Of a stretch of 64,000 bases of DNA, positions 17,144 through 27,318 are shown one piece after another. This stretch comes from Massilia soli (lineage in GTDB: Bacteria; Pseudomonadota; Gammaproteobacteria; Burkholderiales; Burkholderiaceae_D). Position 1 is the stretch's first letter, and each line of letters starts with the position of its first letter. Under the pieces are notes generated by a model. It was not told the origin of the DNA. It did not search any database and saw only the letters and a list, made by a program, of their open reading frames with translations. The DNA lies in the NCBI RefSeq assembly GCF_016809835.1, contig NZ_JAFBIL020000007.1, forward strand, positions 62,001 to 126,000, given 5' to 3'. A program made the translations under genes and the position numbers.

Positions 17144-19675
17144 TCAACCTTCGCGCAAGGTCTGCAACGGCGGCTGCCTGAGCACCATGCGCAGTCCCAG
17201 CCAGCCCCCGATAATCGCGCACAAGGCGCCAACCACCACGCCGGCCAGCCACACGGTCGGGCTGAAGGTCCATGGGAACTTGAACTGGTACGTCGCCAGT
17301 GCCCAGCCCAGCGCCGCCGCGCCAGTGGCCGCCAGCAGCCCTGCCAGGCCGCCGACCAGCGAGAACTCGATCCACTGCGCCTGCTGCAGCTGCTTTTTGG
17401 TGGCCCCCAGCGCGCGCAGCAGGCCGGCTTCGCGGGTGCGTTCATCTTGCGATCCCATCAGCGCCGCATACAGCACCAGCACCCCTGAAGCCAGCGTGAA
17501 CATGAACAGGAACTCCACCGCGACCACCACCTGGTCGACCACTTCCTGCACCTGGCGGATGATGCCGCTGACATCGATCACGGTCAGGTTCGGAAACTCG
17601 CGCGACAGCGAATTGCCCAGCTGAGCGCCGTCGCCCGGCAGGTGGAAGGCCGTCATGTAGGTCTGCGACGCCGATTCCATCGCCGCCGGATTGATGATGA
17701 CGAAGAAGTTAGCCCGCATCGAGCCCCATTCCAGCTTGCGCAGGCTGGTGACCTTGGCGTCGACATCGAGCCCGCCGATATTGAAGCGCAGGACGTCGCC
17801 CAGCTTGAGGCGCAGCGTCTTGGCGATGCCCTGCTCGACCGACGCCTCGGCCACGCCGGGTGCGTCGGTAAACCATTTGCCCGCCACGATCTCGTTCGTT
17901 TCCGGCATGTCCTTCATCGTCGACAGGTTGAACTCGCGGTCGGACATGCGGCGCGCGCCGTCGGTCTCGTAGGTATCCTTGGTGATCGGCTGGCCGTTGA
18001 CGGTGGTCAGGCGGCCGCGGATCATCGGGTACAGCGTCACCTCCTTGACGCCGGCGCCGCGCAGGCGCTGTTCGATCTGCGGCTTCTGGTCGTCCTGGAT
18101 GTTGATCACGAAGCGGTTAGGCGCGTCCGGCGGCGTGGCGCTGCGCCAGGCTTGCGTCAGGTCGCCGCGCACCACCGTCAGGATCAGCAGCGCCATCAGG
18201 CCAAGCGCCAGCGAGACCACCTGCACGATGGTGGCGCCGGGACGGCGCTGCAGCGACGTCACCGCAAAACGCCAGCTCTGGTTGTCGACTGCGCCGCGCA
18301 GGCGCCGCAGCGACTTCAGGCCCAGCCAGGCCACCAGGGCGAACAAGGCGAAGCCTCCGAGGAAGCCGGCCGCGGTCAGCAGCGCCAGTTTGACGTCGCC
18401 GGCCTGCCACTGCAGCAGGCCGATGAACACGCAGACGCCGAAGCCGTACGTGGCCAGGGCCATCGGCTTCGGCGCGGCCTGTTCGCGGCGGATCACGCGG
18501 TTGTGCGGCACGTTGCGCAGCTGGAGCACCGGCGGCAGCGCGAACCCGACCAGCAGCAGCATGCCGGTGGCGACGCCCTGGAACGCGGGCAGCAGCGAGA
18601 CCGGCGGCAGGTCGGCGGCGACCAGCTGGCCGAGCAGTTCGAGCAGGATGTAATGGGCGCCGAAGCCAACCAGCACGCCCACCAGGCTGCCCGCCAGGCC
18701 GACCAGGGTAAATTCGATCAGGTAGAGCGCGGTGACCTGGTTTTGGGTCAGGCCGAGGCAGCGCAGCATGGCGCAGGCGTCGAGGTGGCGCAGCATGAAG
18801 CGGCGCGCGGCCATCGCCACCGCCACCGCGGCCAGCATCGCCGACAGCAGGCCGACCAGCGACAGGAAGCGGTCGGCGCGGTCGAGGGTGGCGTTCATCT
18901 CGGGACGGCCACTTTCGAGCGACTCGATGCGCACGCCCTTCACCTGGCCGGCCGTGATCTGCTCCTTGAGCCAGGCTTCGTAATCGGAGACGCGCGCCAT
19001 GTCGTTGTTCGATGGCGCCGCCACCTGCATGCGGTAGGTCACGCGCGAGCCGAGACCGGCCAGGCCAGTTGCCTCCAGATCGTCGAGCGACATCATCACG
19101 CGCGGGGCGAAATTGACGAACGCGGCGCCGCGGTCGGGTTCGGCGGCGATCAGCTGGGTGATCGTGAAGCGCTTGTCGCCCACCGTGATGGCGCTGCCGA
19201 CCGAGGTGCTCAGCGCCGTAAGGATTTGCGGATCGACCCAGACGGTGCCCGGCGCGGGCGTGTCGTCCGTGCGCTCGCCCAGCGCCTCGCCAGCTTGCGC
19301 CGGGTCGCGCGTGATCTTGACCGCGCCGCGCAGCGGATAACCCTTGGAGACCGCCTTGATCGACGACAGCTGCGCCAGCGATGCTTCGCCCTCGCCGGCC
19401 TGCGCCATGCTCGGAAATACCACGGTGTCGGCCAGCACCAGCCCGCGCCGCTCGGCTTCGCGGCGCCATTCCGGCCTGACCGGCTGGTCGGCGCCGACCA
19501 GCAGGTCGGCACCGAGCAGCTGGTGGGCGTCGCGGTTCAGGCCCGTGCGCATGCGGTCGATGAAGAAGCCGACCGCCGACAGCGCCGAGACGGCGACGAT
19601 CAGGGCAATCAGCAGGAAGCGCAGCTCACCGGCGCGCCAGTCGCGCGCGGTCATGCGCAGGGATTGGATCAGCAT
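17144..19675 (-). CDS. FtsX-like ABC transporter permease (YbbP family)
   Basis: An 843-residue permease with two FtsX-type domains. The N-terminal anchor (residues 20-40) is followed by a large extracytoplasmic MacB-like region, then three helices with the conserved FLSLVGLLSAMLAAVAV start near 255, further central helices, a second extracytoplasmic region, and a C-terminal block of three helices. YbbA-YbbP systems are thought to move lipophilic molecules or lipoproteins. I chose ATG 19675 (MLIQSLRMTARDW); longer in-frame readings run into the neighbouring deaminase gene. No ATPase gene is adjacent, although YbbA homologues usually are. The deaminase stop is 5 bp upstream, so the two genes form one unit. 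Confidence 0.88.
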   Translation of the reverse strand: MLIQSLRMTARDWRAGELRFLLIALIVAVSALSAVGFFIDRMRTGLNRDAHQLLGADLLVGADQPVRPEWRREAERRGLVLADTVVFPSMAQAGEGEASLAQLSSIKAVSKGYPLRGAVKITRDPAQAGEALGERTDDTPAPGTVWVDPQILTALSTSVGSAITVGDKRFTITQLIAAEPDRGAAFVNFAPRVMMSLDDLEATGLAGLGSRVTYRMQVAAPSNNDMARVSDYEAWLKEQITAGQVKGVRIESLESGRPEMNATLDRADRFLSLVGLLSAMLAAVAVAMAARRFMLRHLDACAMLRCLGLTQNQVTALYLIEFTLVGLAGSLVGVLVGFGAHYILLELLGQLVAADLPPVSLLPAFQGVATGMLLLVGFALPPVLQLRNVPHNRVIRREQAAPKPMALATYGFGVCVFIGLLQWQAGDVKLALLTAAGFLGGFALFALVAWLGLKSLRRLRGAVDNQSWRFAVTSLQRRPGATIVQVVSLALGLMALLILTVVRGDLTQAWRSATPPDAPNRFVINIQDDQKPQIEQRLRGAGVKEVTLYPMIRGRLTTVNGQPITKDTYETDGARRMSDREFNLSTMKDMPETNEIVAGKWFTDAPGVAEASVEQGIAKTLRLKLGDVLRFNIGGLDVDAKVTSLRKLEWGSMRANFFVIINPAAMESASQTYMTAFHLPGDGAQLGNSLSREFPNLTVIDVSGIIRQVQEVVDQVVVAVEFLFMFTLASGVLVLYAALMGSQDERTREAGLLRALGATKKQLQQAQWIEFSLVGGLAGLLAATGAAALGWALATYQFKFPWTFSPTVWLAGVVVGALCAIIGGWLGLRMVLRQPPLQTLREG

Positions 19676-19680
19676 GTCTT

Positions 19681-20778
<1,098 letters not shown>

Positions 20779-21035
20779 TCACTGGGGAAAAAGTGCGGTT
20801 CGCATGCAAAAACACCCTGTATTTTCGTGCGCCACGGGCCCTCCAGATCGGGCACTATCCAAGACATAATTGTGAACTCGACGCACCTTCCCTGTTCAAT
20901 ATCACGGGGCACTCGGGGGCTTGCAAAACGCCGCGCGACGGTGCTGTAACGACATTGGCGAACTCGTCAAAAAACGGTTTTTATGCTTATGAATCAGTGC
21001 GTTACCATAGTATGCCACGACAGCGTGACATTGCT

Positions 21036-21064
21036 TTGACTTCGAGAACCAATAGGCACATAAT
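21036..21064 (+). promoter_or_regulatory. Predicted sigma-70-type promoter of the prkA operon
   Basis: TTGACT (21036-21041) and CATAAT (21059-21064) are separated by 17 bp. Transcription would start near 21072 and leave a leader of about 230 nt before prkA. The E. coli homologue is under stress and nitrogen control; I see no clear -24/-12 element here. Confidence 0.6.
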
Positions 21065-21101
21065 AAATTTCACAGGCGTAAGAAGAATTTTTTTCAGCCG
21101 C

Positions 21102-21122
21102 AAAAAAAGCCGGGCAACCCGG
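21102..21122 (-). terminator. Terminator-like hairpin on the minus strand in the prkA leader
   Basis: CCGGG (21110-21114) and CCCGG (21118-21122) form a short stem; read on the minus strand it is followed by a run of seven T (complement of 21102-21108). No minus-strand gene lies upstream of it, so it could end an unannotated antisense or small RNA, or it is chance. Confidence 0.35.
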
Positions 21123-21299
21123 ACACAAAAATAATTTTCGTCATCCATTTTTTGGTCAGCAGCGTTGCTACAAAAAATGTTCAGGACGCCAAACAAGAAG
21201 GGGGACGTCGATCCTGCCGCCAAGACCAGGGCCTGGACAGGACGCCGGATGCCGGCTGCCAAGACAGTGATCAGTGTAAGCACATTAAAGGACATTCAA

Positions 21300-23222
21300 A
21301 TGACCATTTTTGACAACTACGCAGCTCGCTACGAGCGTACCCGTGAAGAGGAATATTCGCTTTCCGAGTATCTGGCACTGTGCAAGAAGGATCCCCTCAC
21401 CTACGCCAGCGCGCCTGAGCGCATGCTGGCGGCGATCGGCGAGCCAAGGCTGGTCGACACCCGCAACGACACGCGCCTGTCGCGCATCTTCGCCAACAAG
21501 GTGATCAAGCTGTATCCGGCATTTGCCGAGTTCTACGGCATGGAAGAGGTGATCGAGCAGGTGGTCTCCTACTTCCGCCACGCCGCCCAGGGACTCGAGG
21601 AACGCAAGCAGATCCTCTACCTGCTCGGCCCGGTCGGCGGCGGCAAGTCGTCGATCGCCGAAAAGCTCAAGCACCTGATGGAACAGGTGCCGTTCTACTG
21701 CATCAAGGGCTCGCCGGTCAACGAATCGCCGCTCGGCCTGTTCAATGAAGACGAAGACGGTGTCATCCTCGAGGAAGACTACGGCATCCCGCGGCGCTAC
21801 CTGCGCACCATTCCGAGCCCATGGGCGGTCAAGCGCCTGCACGAGTTCAATGGCGACATCAACAAGTTCCGCGTGGTGAAGCGCTATCCGTCGGTGCTCA
21901 AGCAGATCGCGATCTCGAAGACCGAACCGGGCGACGAGAACAACCAGGATATTTCTTCGCTGGTCGGCAAGGTCGACATCCGCAAGCTGGAAGACTACGC
22001 CCAGGACGATCCCGATGCGTACAGCTACTCCGGCGGCCTGTGCCTGGGCAACCAGGGCCTGATGGAATTCGTCGAGATGTTCAAGGCGCCGATCAAGGTG
22101 CTGCACCCGCTGCTGACGGCCACCCAGGAAAGCAACTACAAGGGCACCGAAGGCTTCGGCGCGATTCCGTTCGAAGGCATCGTGCTGGCGCACTCGAACG
22201 AATCGGAATGGAAAACCTTCCGCAACAACCGCAACAACGAGGCTTTCCTTGACCGCATCTATATCGTCAAGGTGCCGTACTGCCTGCGCGTGTCGGACGA
22301 AGTGCATATCTACGAAAAGCTGATCCGCAATTCGTCGCTCGAGAAAGCCCCGTGCGCGCCCGGCACCATGAAGATGATGGCGCAGTTCGCGATCCTGTCG
22401 CGCCTCAAGGAGCCGGAAAACTCCAGCATCTTCTCGAAAATGCTGGTGTACGACGGCGAAAACCTGAAGGACACCGACCCGAAGGCCAAGTCGATCCACG
22501 AGTATGTCGATTACGCCGGCGTCGACGAGGGCATGAACGGGCTGTCGACCCGCTTCGCCTTCAAGATCCTGTCGAAGGTGTTTAACTTCGATAATTCGGA
22601 AGTGGCCGCCAATCCGGTGCACCTGCTGTATGTACTGGAGCAGCAGATCGAGCGCGAGCAGTTCGCGCCCGAAACCGAGCAGCGCTACTTCTCGTATATC
22701 AAGGAACACCTGGCCCAGCGCTACGTGGACTTCATCGGCAAGGAGATCCAGACCGCCTACCTCGAAAGCTATTCGGAGTACGGCCAGAACATCTTCGACC
22801 GCTATGTCACGTTCGCCGACTTCTGGATCCAGGACCAGGAGTTCCGCGATCCGGACACCGGCGAGAGCTTCGACCGCGAATCGCTGAACGCCGAACTGGA
22901 AAAGATCGAGAAGCCGGCCGGGATCTCGAATCCGAAAGATTTCCGCAACGAGATCGTCAACTTCGGCCTGCGCGCGCGCGCCACCAACGGCGGGAAAAAC
23001 CCGGCCTGGACCAGCTACGAGAAGTTCCGCACCGTGATCGAGAAAAAGATGTTCTCGAACACCGAGGAACTGCTGCCAGTAATCTCGTTCAATGCGAAAG
23101 CAAGTGCCGAAGACGCCAACAAGCACGCCGACTTCGTCGCGCGCATGGTGGACAAAGGCTACACCGCCAAGCAGGTACGCCTGCTGTGCGAATGGTACCT
23201 GCGGGTACGGAAGTCGTCGTAA
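21300..23222 (+). CDS. prkA: PrkA serine protein kinase (YeaG)
   Basis: A 640-residue PrkA. The N-terminal AAA+ module has the Walker A motif GPVGGGKSS near 117-125, and the C-terminal part matches the PrkA kinase-like domain. Homologues phosphorylate serine on target proteins or act as AAA+ proteases, and support survival under nitrogen starvation or during sporulation. The ATG at 21300 (MTIFDNYAARY) is the conserved family start. It leads a conserved three-gene operon with yeaH and spoVR. Partner proteins are unknown here. Confidence 0.95.
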   Translation: MTIFDNYAARYERTREEEYSLSEYLALCKKDPLTYASAPERMLAAIGEPRLVDTRNDTRLSRIFANKVIKLYPAFAEFYGMEEVIEQVVSYFRHAAQGLEERKQILYLLGPVGGGKSSIAEKLKHLMEQVPFYCIKGSPVNESPLGLFNEDEDGVILEEDYGIPRRYLRTIPSPWAVKRLHEFNGDINKFRVVKRYPSVLKQIAISKTEPGDENNQDISSLVGKVDIRKLEDYAQDDPDAYSYSGGLCLGNQGLMEFVEMFKAPIKVLHPLLTATQESNYKGTEGFGAIPFEGIVLAHSNESEWKTFRNNRNNEAFLDRIYIVKVPYCLRVSDEVHIYEKLIRNSSLEKAPCAPGTMKMMAQFAILSRLKEPENSSIFSKMLVYDGENLKDTDPKAKSIHEYVDYAGVDEGMNGLSTRFAFKILSKVFNFDNSEVAANPVHLLYVLEQQIEREQFAPETEQRYFSYIKEHLAQRYVDFIGKEIQTAYLESYSEYGQNIFDRYVTFADFWIQDQEFRDPDTGESFDRESLNAELEKIEKPAGISNPKDFRNEIVNFGLRARATNGGKNPAWTSYEKFRTVIEKKMFSNTEELLPVISFNAKASAEDANKHADFVARMVDKGYTAKQVRLLCEWYLRVRKSS

Positions 23223-23265
23223 CCCGGACACCTGGCCGGACCAGCGCCGGCCAGGCGCGAATTTG

Positions 23266-23272
23266 AAGGAGG
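23266..23272 (+). promoter_or_regulatory. Strong ribosome binding site that fixes a TTG start
   Basis: AAGGAGG ends 6 nt before the TTG at 23279. This near-perfect Shine-Dalgarno supports use of the rare TTG start for the yeaH homologue; no in-frame ATG or GTG lies close by. Confidence 0.8.
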
Positions 23273-23278
23273 TCCGCT

Positions 23279-24547
23279 TTGACTTACCTCATCGACCGAC
23301 GCTTGCAAGGCAAGAACAAGTCAGCGATCAACCGCGAGCGCTTCCTACGGCGTTACAAGAGCCAGATCAAGGATGCGGTCGGGCGCGCCATCAAGGGCCG
23401 CTCGATCACCGACATTGAAAATGGCGAGAAGGTTTCGATCCCCGTCAAGGACGTGGGAGAGCCGCATTTCGGCCATGCCCATGGCGGCGTCTGGGAAACC
23501 GTCAACCCTGGCAACACCGAGTACCAGAAAGGCGACCAGTTCAACCGCCCGCGCAGCGGCGGCGGCGCCGGGCGCGGCCGCGCCGGCAACAGCGAGGAAA
23601 CCTCGCAAGACGATTTCATGTTCGAGCTGACGCGCGAAGAATTCATGAACTACTTCTTCGAAGATCTCGAGCTGCCGAACATGATCAAGACGCAGCTGAC
23701 CCAGACCCCTGAATTCAAGAACCAGCGCGCCGGCTACAACATGTCGGGCACGCCGTCCAACATCCACGTGCTGCGCTCGCTGCGCGGCGCGCTCGGACGG
23801 CGCATCGCGGTGGGCGGCGGCTCGCGCAAGGAAGTGGCGCGGCTGGAACAGGAGCTGGCCCGCATGCTGGCCGACGGCGTGCCGGAAGATGACCCGCAAG
23901 TTGCCGAACTCAAGCGCCAGATACACCACCTGCATACGCGCATCAATGCGATTCCCTTCATCGACCCGTTCGACCTGCGCTACAGCAACCGCATCAAGGT
24001 GCCGAAGCCCAGCACCCAGGCCGTGATGTTCTGCATCATGGACGTATCCGGCTCGATGGATGAAGGCCGCAAGGACACCGCCAAGCGCTTTTTCATCTTG
24101 CTGTACCTGTTCCTCAAGCGCGCCTACGACAAGATCGACGTGGTGTTCATCCGCCACCACACCGCCGCGGCCGAGGTCGACGAGAATGAATTCTTCCACT
24201 CGCGCGAATCGGGCGGCACGGTGGTCTCGTCGGCGCTGCACCTGCTGCAAAAGATCATCACCGAGCGCTATGGAAACGGCGACTGGAACAGCTACGTGGC
24301 GCAGGCGTCCGACGGCGACAACTGGGACAACGACTCGGTGTTGTGCAAGCAGCTTCTGGTCAACAACATCATGCCGAAGGTGCAGTACTACACCTATGTC
24401 GAGATCACCGACGGCCCGCAGCAGAACCTGTGGGAGCAGTACGCCGAAGTGCTGGACCACCACCGCAACTTCGCGATGCAGAAGATCGTCACGCCGGCCG
24501 ACATCTACCCGGTGTTCCGCGAGTTGTTCAAGAAACAGGTGAAATAG
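23279..24547 (+). CDS. yeaH: YeaH family protein (DUF444/UPF0229)
   Basis: A 422-residue DUF444 protein. It begins with MTYLIDRRLQGKNKSAINRE, the family N-terminus, has a Gly/Arg-rich stretch near 85-105, and a C-terminal von Willebrand A-like fold with the MIDAS-type sequence DVSGSMDEG (about residue 250). It is encoded between prkA and spoVR in many proteobacteria and works with PrkA in the E. coli starvation response. The start codon is TTG with a very strong ribosome binding site. Its molecular activity is not known. Confidence 0.93.
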   Translation: MTYLIDRRLQGKNKSAINRERFLRRYKSQIKDAVGRAIKGRSITDIENGEKVSIPVKDVGEPHFGHAHGGVWETVNPGNTEYQKGDQFNRPRSGGGAGRGRAGNSEETSQDDFMFELTREEFMNYFFEDLELPNMIKTQLTQTPEFKNQRAGYNMSGTPSNIHVLRSLRGALGRRIAVGGGSRKEVARLEQELARMLADGVPEDDPQVAELKRQIHHLHTRINAIPFIDPFDLRYSNRIKVPKPSTQAVMFCIMDVSGSMDEGRKDTAKRFFILLYLFLKRAYDKIDVVFIRHHTAAAEVDENEFFHSRESGGTVVSSALHLLQKIITERYGNGDWNSYVAQASDGDNWDNDSVLCKQLLVNNIMPKVQYYTYVEITDGPQQNLWEQYAEVLDHHRNFAMQKIVTPADIYPVFRELFKKQVK

Positions 24548-24564
24548 CGTAAAGAGATTCAGCG

Positions 24565-26091
24565 ATGCCTAGAGACCCGAAAAATCCGCGCGCCCTGCCC
24601 GAACAGTCGGAGTGGACCTTCGACCTGATCGAGCACGCGCACGAAGAAATCCGCCGCGTGGCCAGGGGGTTTGGCCTCGACACTTATCCGAACCAGCTCG
24701 AGATCATCACCGCCGAGCAAATGATGGATGCCTACACCTCGGTCGGCATGCCGGTGTCGTACAACCACTGGTCGTTCGGCAAGCACTTCCTGACCACCGA
24801 GAAAAGCTACAAGCGCGGGCAGATGGGGCTGGCCTATGAGATCGTGATCAACTCGAATCCCTGCATCGCCTACCTGATGGAAGAAAACAGCCTGCCGATG
24901 CAGGCGCTGGTGATCGCCCACGCTGCCTATGGGCACAACTCCTTCTTCAAGGGCAATTACCTGTTCCGCACCTGGACCGATGCCGACGCCATCGTCGACT
25001 ACATGGTGTTTGCCAAGAACTACATCGCCGAGTGCGAGCGGCGCCATGGCATCGATGCCGTCGAACTGCTGCTCGATTCTTGCCACGCCCTGCAGAACTA
25101 CGGCGTCGACCGCTACAAGCGTCCGGCCAAGCTGTCGATGGCGCAGGAGAACGCGCGCCAGAAGGAACGCGAGGAATATGCGCAGTCGCAGGTCAATGCG
25201 CTGTGGCGCACGGTGCCGCGGCGCGACGAGGAAGTGGCCGACGAAGCGGTGCCGCGCTTTCCGTCCGAGCCGGAAGAAAACCTGCTGTACTTCATCGAGA
25301 AGTACGCGCCGCTGCTCGAACCATGGCAGCGCGAGCTGGTGCGCATCACGCGCAAGATCTCGCAGTACTTCTACCCGCAGCGCCAGACCCAGGTGATGAA
25401 CGAGGGCTGGGCCACCTTCTGGCACTACACGATTTTGCAGGAGCTATATAAAGAGGGGGTGGTCGGCGACGGCTTCATGCTCGAGTTCTTGCAGAGCCAC
25501 ACCAACGTGGTGTTCCAGCCGGCCGCCACCAGCCCGTATTACAGCGGCATCAATCCGTATGCACTGGGCTTTGCCATGATGAGCGACATACGGCGCATCT
25601 GCGAAGACCCGACACCCGAAGACCGCGAGTGGTTCCCCAACATGGCCGGCACCGACTGGCAAAAGTCGCTCGACTTCGCGATGCGCAACTTCAAGGACGA
25701 GAGCTTCATCGCCCAGTACCTGTCGCCCAAGCTGATCCGCGACTTCCACTTCTTCGCCGTGCTGGACGACGACAAGAACGAGAAGCTGAGCATTTCGGCG
25801 ATCCACGACGAAGCCGGCTACCGCTACGTGCGCCAGCAGCTGGCCGAGCAGTACAACCTGGGCAACCGCGAGCCGAACATCCAGGTCTGGCAGGTCAATA
25901 CGCGCGACGACCGCGCGCTGACCCTGCGCCACAGCCAGTTCCAGCGCCGTCCGCTGAACCAGCAAGCCCAGGAAGTGCTGCGCCACGTGGCCCGCCTGTG
26001 GGGCTTCGATGTGCGGCTCGAAACGGTCGACCCGGCCGGGCAGGTGGTCAGCAGCCTCGAAGTCAAGCGCGAGAAACGCCTGCGCGACTGA
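24565..26091 (+). CDS. SpoVR family protein (YcgB)
   Basis: A 508-residue SpoVR-like protein with the family segments YPNQLEIITAEQMMDAY, VSYNHWSFGK, MNEGWATFWHY and YYSGINPYALG. Bacillus SpoVR affects spore cortex; in Gram-negatives the protein goes with PrkA and YeaH in stress physiology. The gene follows yeaH by 17 bp and completes the operon. The HNS-type His/Glu residues in the conserved blocks suggest a metal site but no activity has been fixed. Confidence 0.93.
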   Translation: MPRDPKNPRALPEQSEWTFDLIEHAHEEIRRVARGFGLDTYPNQLEIITAEQMMDAYTSVGMPVSYNHWSFGKHFLTTEKSYKRGQMGLAYEIVINSNPCIAYLMEENSLPMQALVIAHAAYGHNSFFKGNYLFRTWTDADAIVDYMVFAKNYIAECERRHGIDAVELLLDSCHALQNYGVDRYKRPAKLSMAQENARQKEREEYAQSQVNALWRTVPRRDEEVADEAVPRFPSEPEENLLYFIEKYAPLLEPWQRELVRITRKISQYFYPQRQTQVMNEGWATFWHYTILQELYKEGVVGDGFMLEFLQSHTNVVFQPAATSPYYSGINPYALGFAMMSDIRRICEDPTPEDREWFPNMAGTDWQKSLDFAMRNFKDESFIAQYLSPKLIRDFHFFAVLDDDKNEKLSISAIHDEAGYRYVRQQLAEQYNLGNREPNIQVWQVNTRDDRALTLRHSQFQRRPLNQQAQEVLRHVARLWGFDVRLETVDPAGQVVSSLEVKREKRLRD

Positions 26092-26432
26092 CATGTAGCA
26101 TATATAGAGTGGTGCCCCGGGCATGACCAAAAGTTATGCCCGGGCGCCCCGCCTTCCCTCCCTCGCCCCTACGCGCCGAGCCCGCAATAGCGCGCCACCG
26201 CTGACTGAAAATGGCTATAGTTTGTATAAAAGCCATGCCTCTCTGACTAAAATTCGGCAGACTGAAAGAGTTTTGGAGTAATGCATCGCCATCAACTGGG
26301 CAGTGCAAATTTACAACGGCCCCCACGCAATTGCACGACAGATTGTAAATCGTAGTTTTATTACATTCTTGAACACGCTGACCGGCCCCCTCGGCATCCT
26401 TCCGCATCCAGGAAGGGCCTGCTGCGCGGGGG

Positions 26433-26448
26433 TTTTTGCATGCAAAAA
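26433..26448. promoter_or_regulatory. 16-bp perfect palindrome, candidate operator of the tonB operon
   Basis: TTTTTGCATGCAAAAA is a perfect palindrome ending 26 bp before the TATAAT box at 26475, just upstream of where a -35 element would lie. It does not match the usual Fur box (GATAATGATAATCATTATC). The right half with its flank, GCATGCAAAAACA, recurs at 20802-20814. Confidence 0.45.
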
Positions 26449-26474
26449 CATATGTGAAAAAAAGAATTCGTAGG

Positions 26475-26480
26475 TATAAT
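26475..26480 (+). promoter_or_regulatory. Predicted -10 box of the tonB operon
   Basis: A consensus TATAAT preceded by TAGG lies 89 bp before the tonB ATG. The -35 region at about 26453-26458 (TGTGAA) is weak, which would fit a regulated promoter. Confidence 0.5.
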
Positions 26481-26568
26481 TCTTCGATGTCCCGGATGCG
26501 GCTCAAGGTTTCGTCGTGTTTTGTGGGTTTAGTAGCAACAAAAAGAGTTGGTATTGGAGAAAGCAGGC

Positions 26569-27231
26569 ATGAATTTTTCGCATGAAAAGGATCCCGGGAA
26601 GAACCTGACCGGCATCGCGGTCGTCGTCCTCTTCCACGCGCTCGTGGGATATGCCGTCGTCAGCGGTCTGGGTACCCGCATGGTCACCAAGATGGCCGAA
26701 GCTGTGGAGACAAAGATTATTGAAGAGGTAGCGCCTCCGCCACCACCGGAAGCACCGCCGCCGCCACCACCACCGGAAATGAAGGCTCCACCGCCACCAT
26801 TCATTCCACCGGTTGAAGTGAACGTGCAGCAGCCTCCGCCGGTGCAAAACACGATCTCGAATGCGACCAGTGTCAAGCCGGCAACCAACGAGCTTACCGC
26901 ACCGGCTCCGCCGGCACCACCAGCAGCGCCAGTTGCCAAAGCCGCCGCTCCGATGCGCGTGGCAGCGGTTGCCGATTTCAGTACTTGCGCAAAACCAGAA
27001 TGGCCGAAAGCCTCCCTGCGCAACGAAGAAACCGGCACCGTGACACTGCAGTTCCTGATTGGTACCGACGGCCGGGTTGCAGATTCCAAGATCGTGAAGT
27101 CGTCTGGCTTCCGCGACCTGGACCGAGCGGCGGTAAGCGGCATCTCGAAGTGCCGTTTCAAGCCGGGCATGACCGACGGCAAACCGGAACAAGCTTGGAT
27201 GACAATGCAATACGTCTGGACGCTGGAATAA
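26569..27231 (+). CDS. tonB: TonB energy-transducing protein
   Basis: A 220-residue TonB. A short cytoplasmic tail is followed by one membrane anchor (about 17-36), a proline-rich periplasmic spacer (about 52-95, many PPP runs), an Ala/Pro linker, and the C-terminal TonB domain from about residue 138. TonB carries energy from the proton motive force to outer-membrane receptors. The ATG at 26569 has GGAGA 8 nt before it; an in-frame TTG at 26548 is less likely. exbB and two exbD genes follow. No TonB-dependent receptor is in the window, so the substrate is open. Confidence 0.92.
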   Translation: MNFSHEKDPGKNLTGIAVVVLFHALVGYAVVSGLGTRMVTKMAEAVETKIIEEVAPPPPPEAPPPPPPPEMKAPPPPFIPPVEVNVQQPPPVQNTISNATSVKPATNELTAPAPPAPPAAPVAKAAAPMRVAAVADFSTCAKPEWPKASLRNEETGTVTLQFLIGTDGRVADSKIVKSSGFRDLDRAAVSGISKCRFKPGMTDGKPEQAWMTMQYVWTLE

Positions 27232-27318
27232 AAACCGAGACAGCATTCAGGTCTCACACTGTGATTTTCGTTGTCGATACGTTCAGCGAACTGATTATTT
27301 TATAAATTTGGAGGAAGC

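Larger units (their letters stand above)
26092..26568. promoter_or_regulatory. Intergenic region spoVR-tonB
   Basis: A 477-bp AT-richer spacer without a credible gene. It contains an inverted repeat ATTTACAA (26309-26316)/TTGTAAAT (26343-26350), a 16-bp perfect palindrome (26433-26448) and a consensus -10 box (26475-26480). These suggest the tonB operon has its own regulated promoter. No clear terminator for spoVR is seen. Confidence 0.5.

Noticed and set aside
20793-21134. A 113-codon frame in the region upstream of prkA
   Set aside because: No ribosome binding site, mixed composition, and it spans the predicted prkA promoter.
21002-21295. A 97-codon minus-strand frame upstream of prkA
   Set aside because: It covers the prkA promoter and hairpin and resembles no family; a short RNA is more plausible than a protein here.
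26433-26448. The palindrome before tonB as a Fur box
   Set aside because: It lacks the GATAAT hexamer pattern; only its position near a tonB gene suggested iron control.
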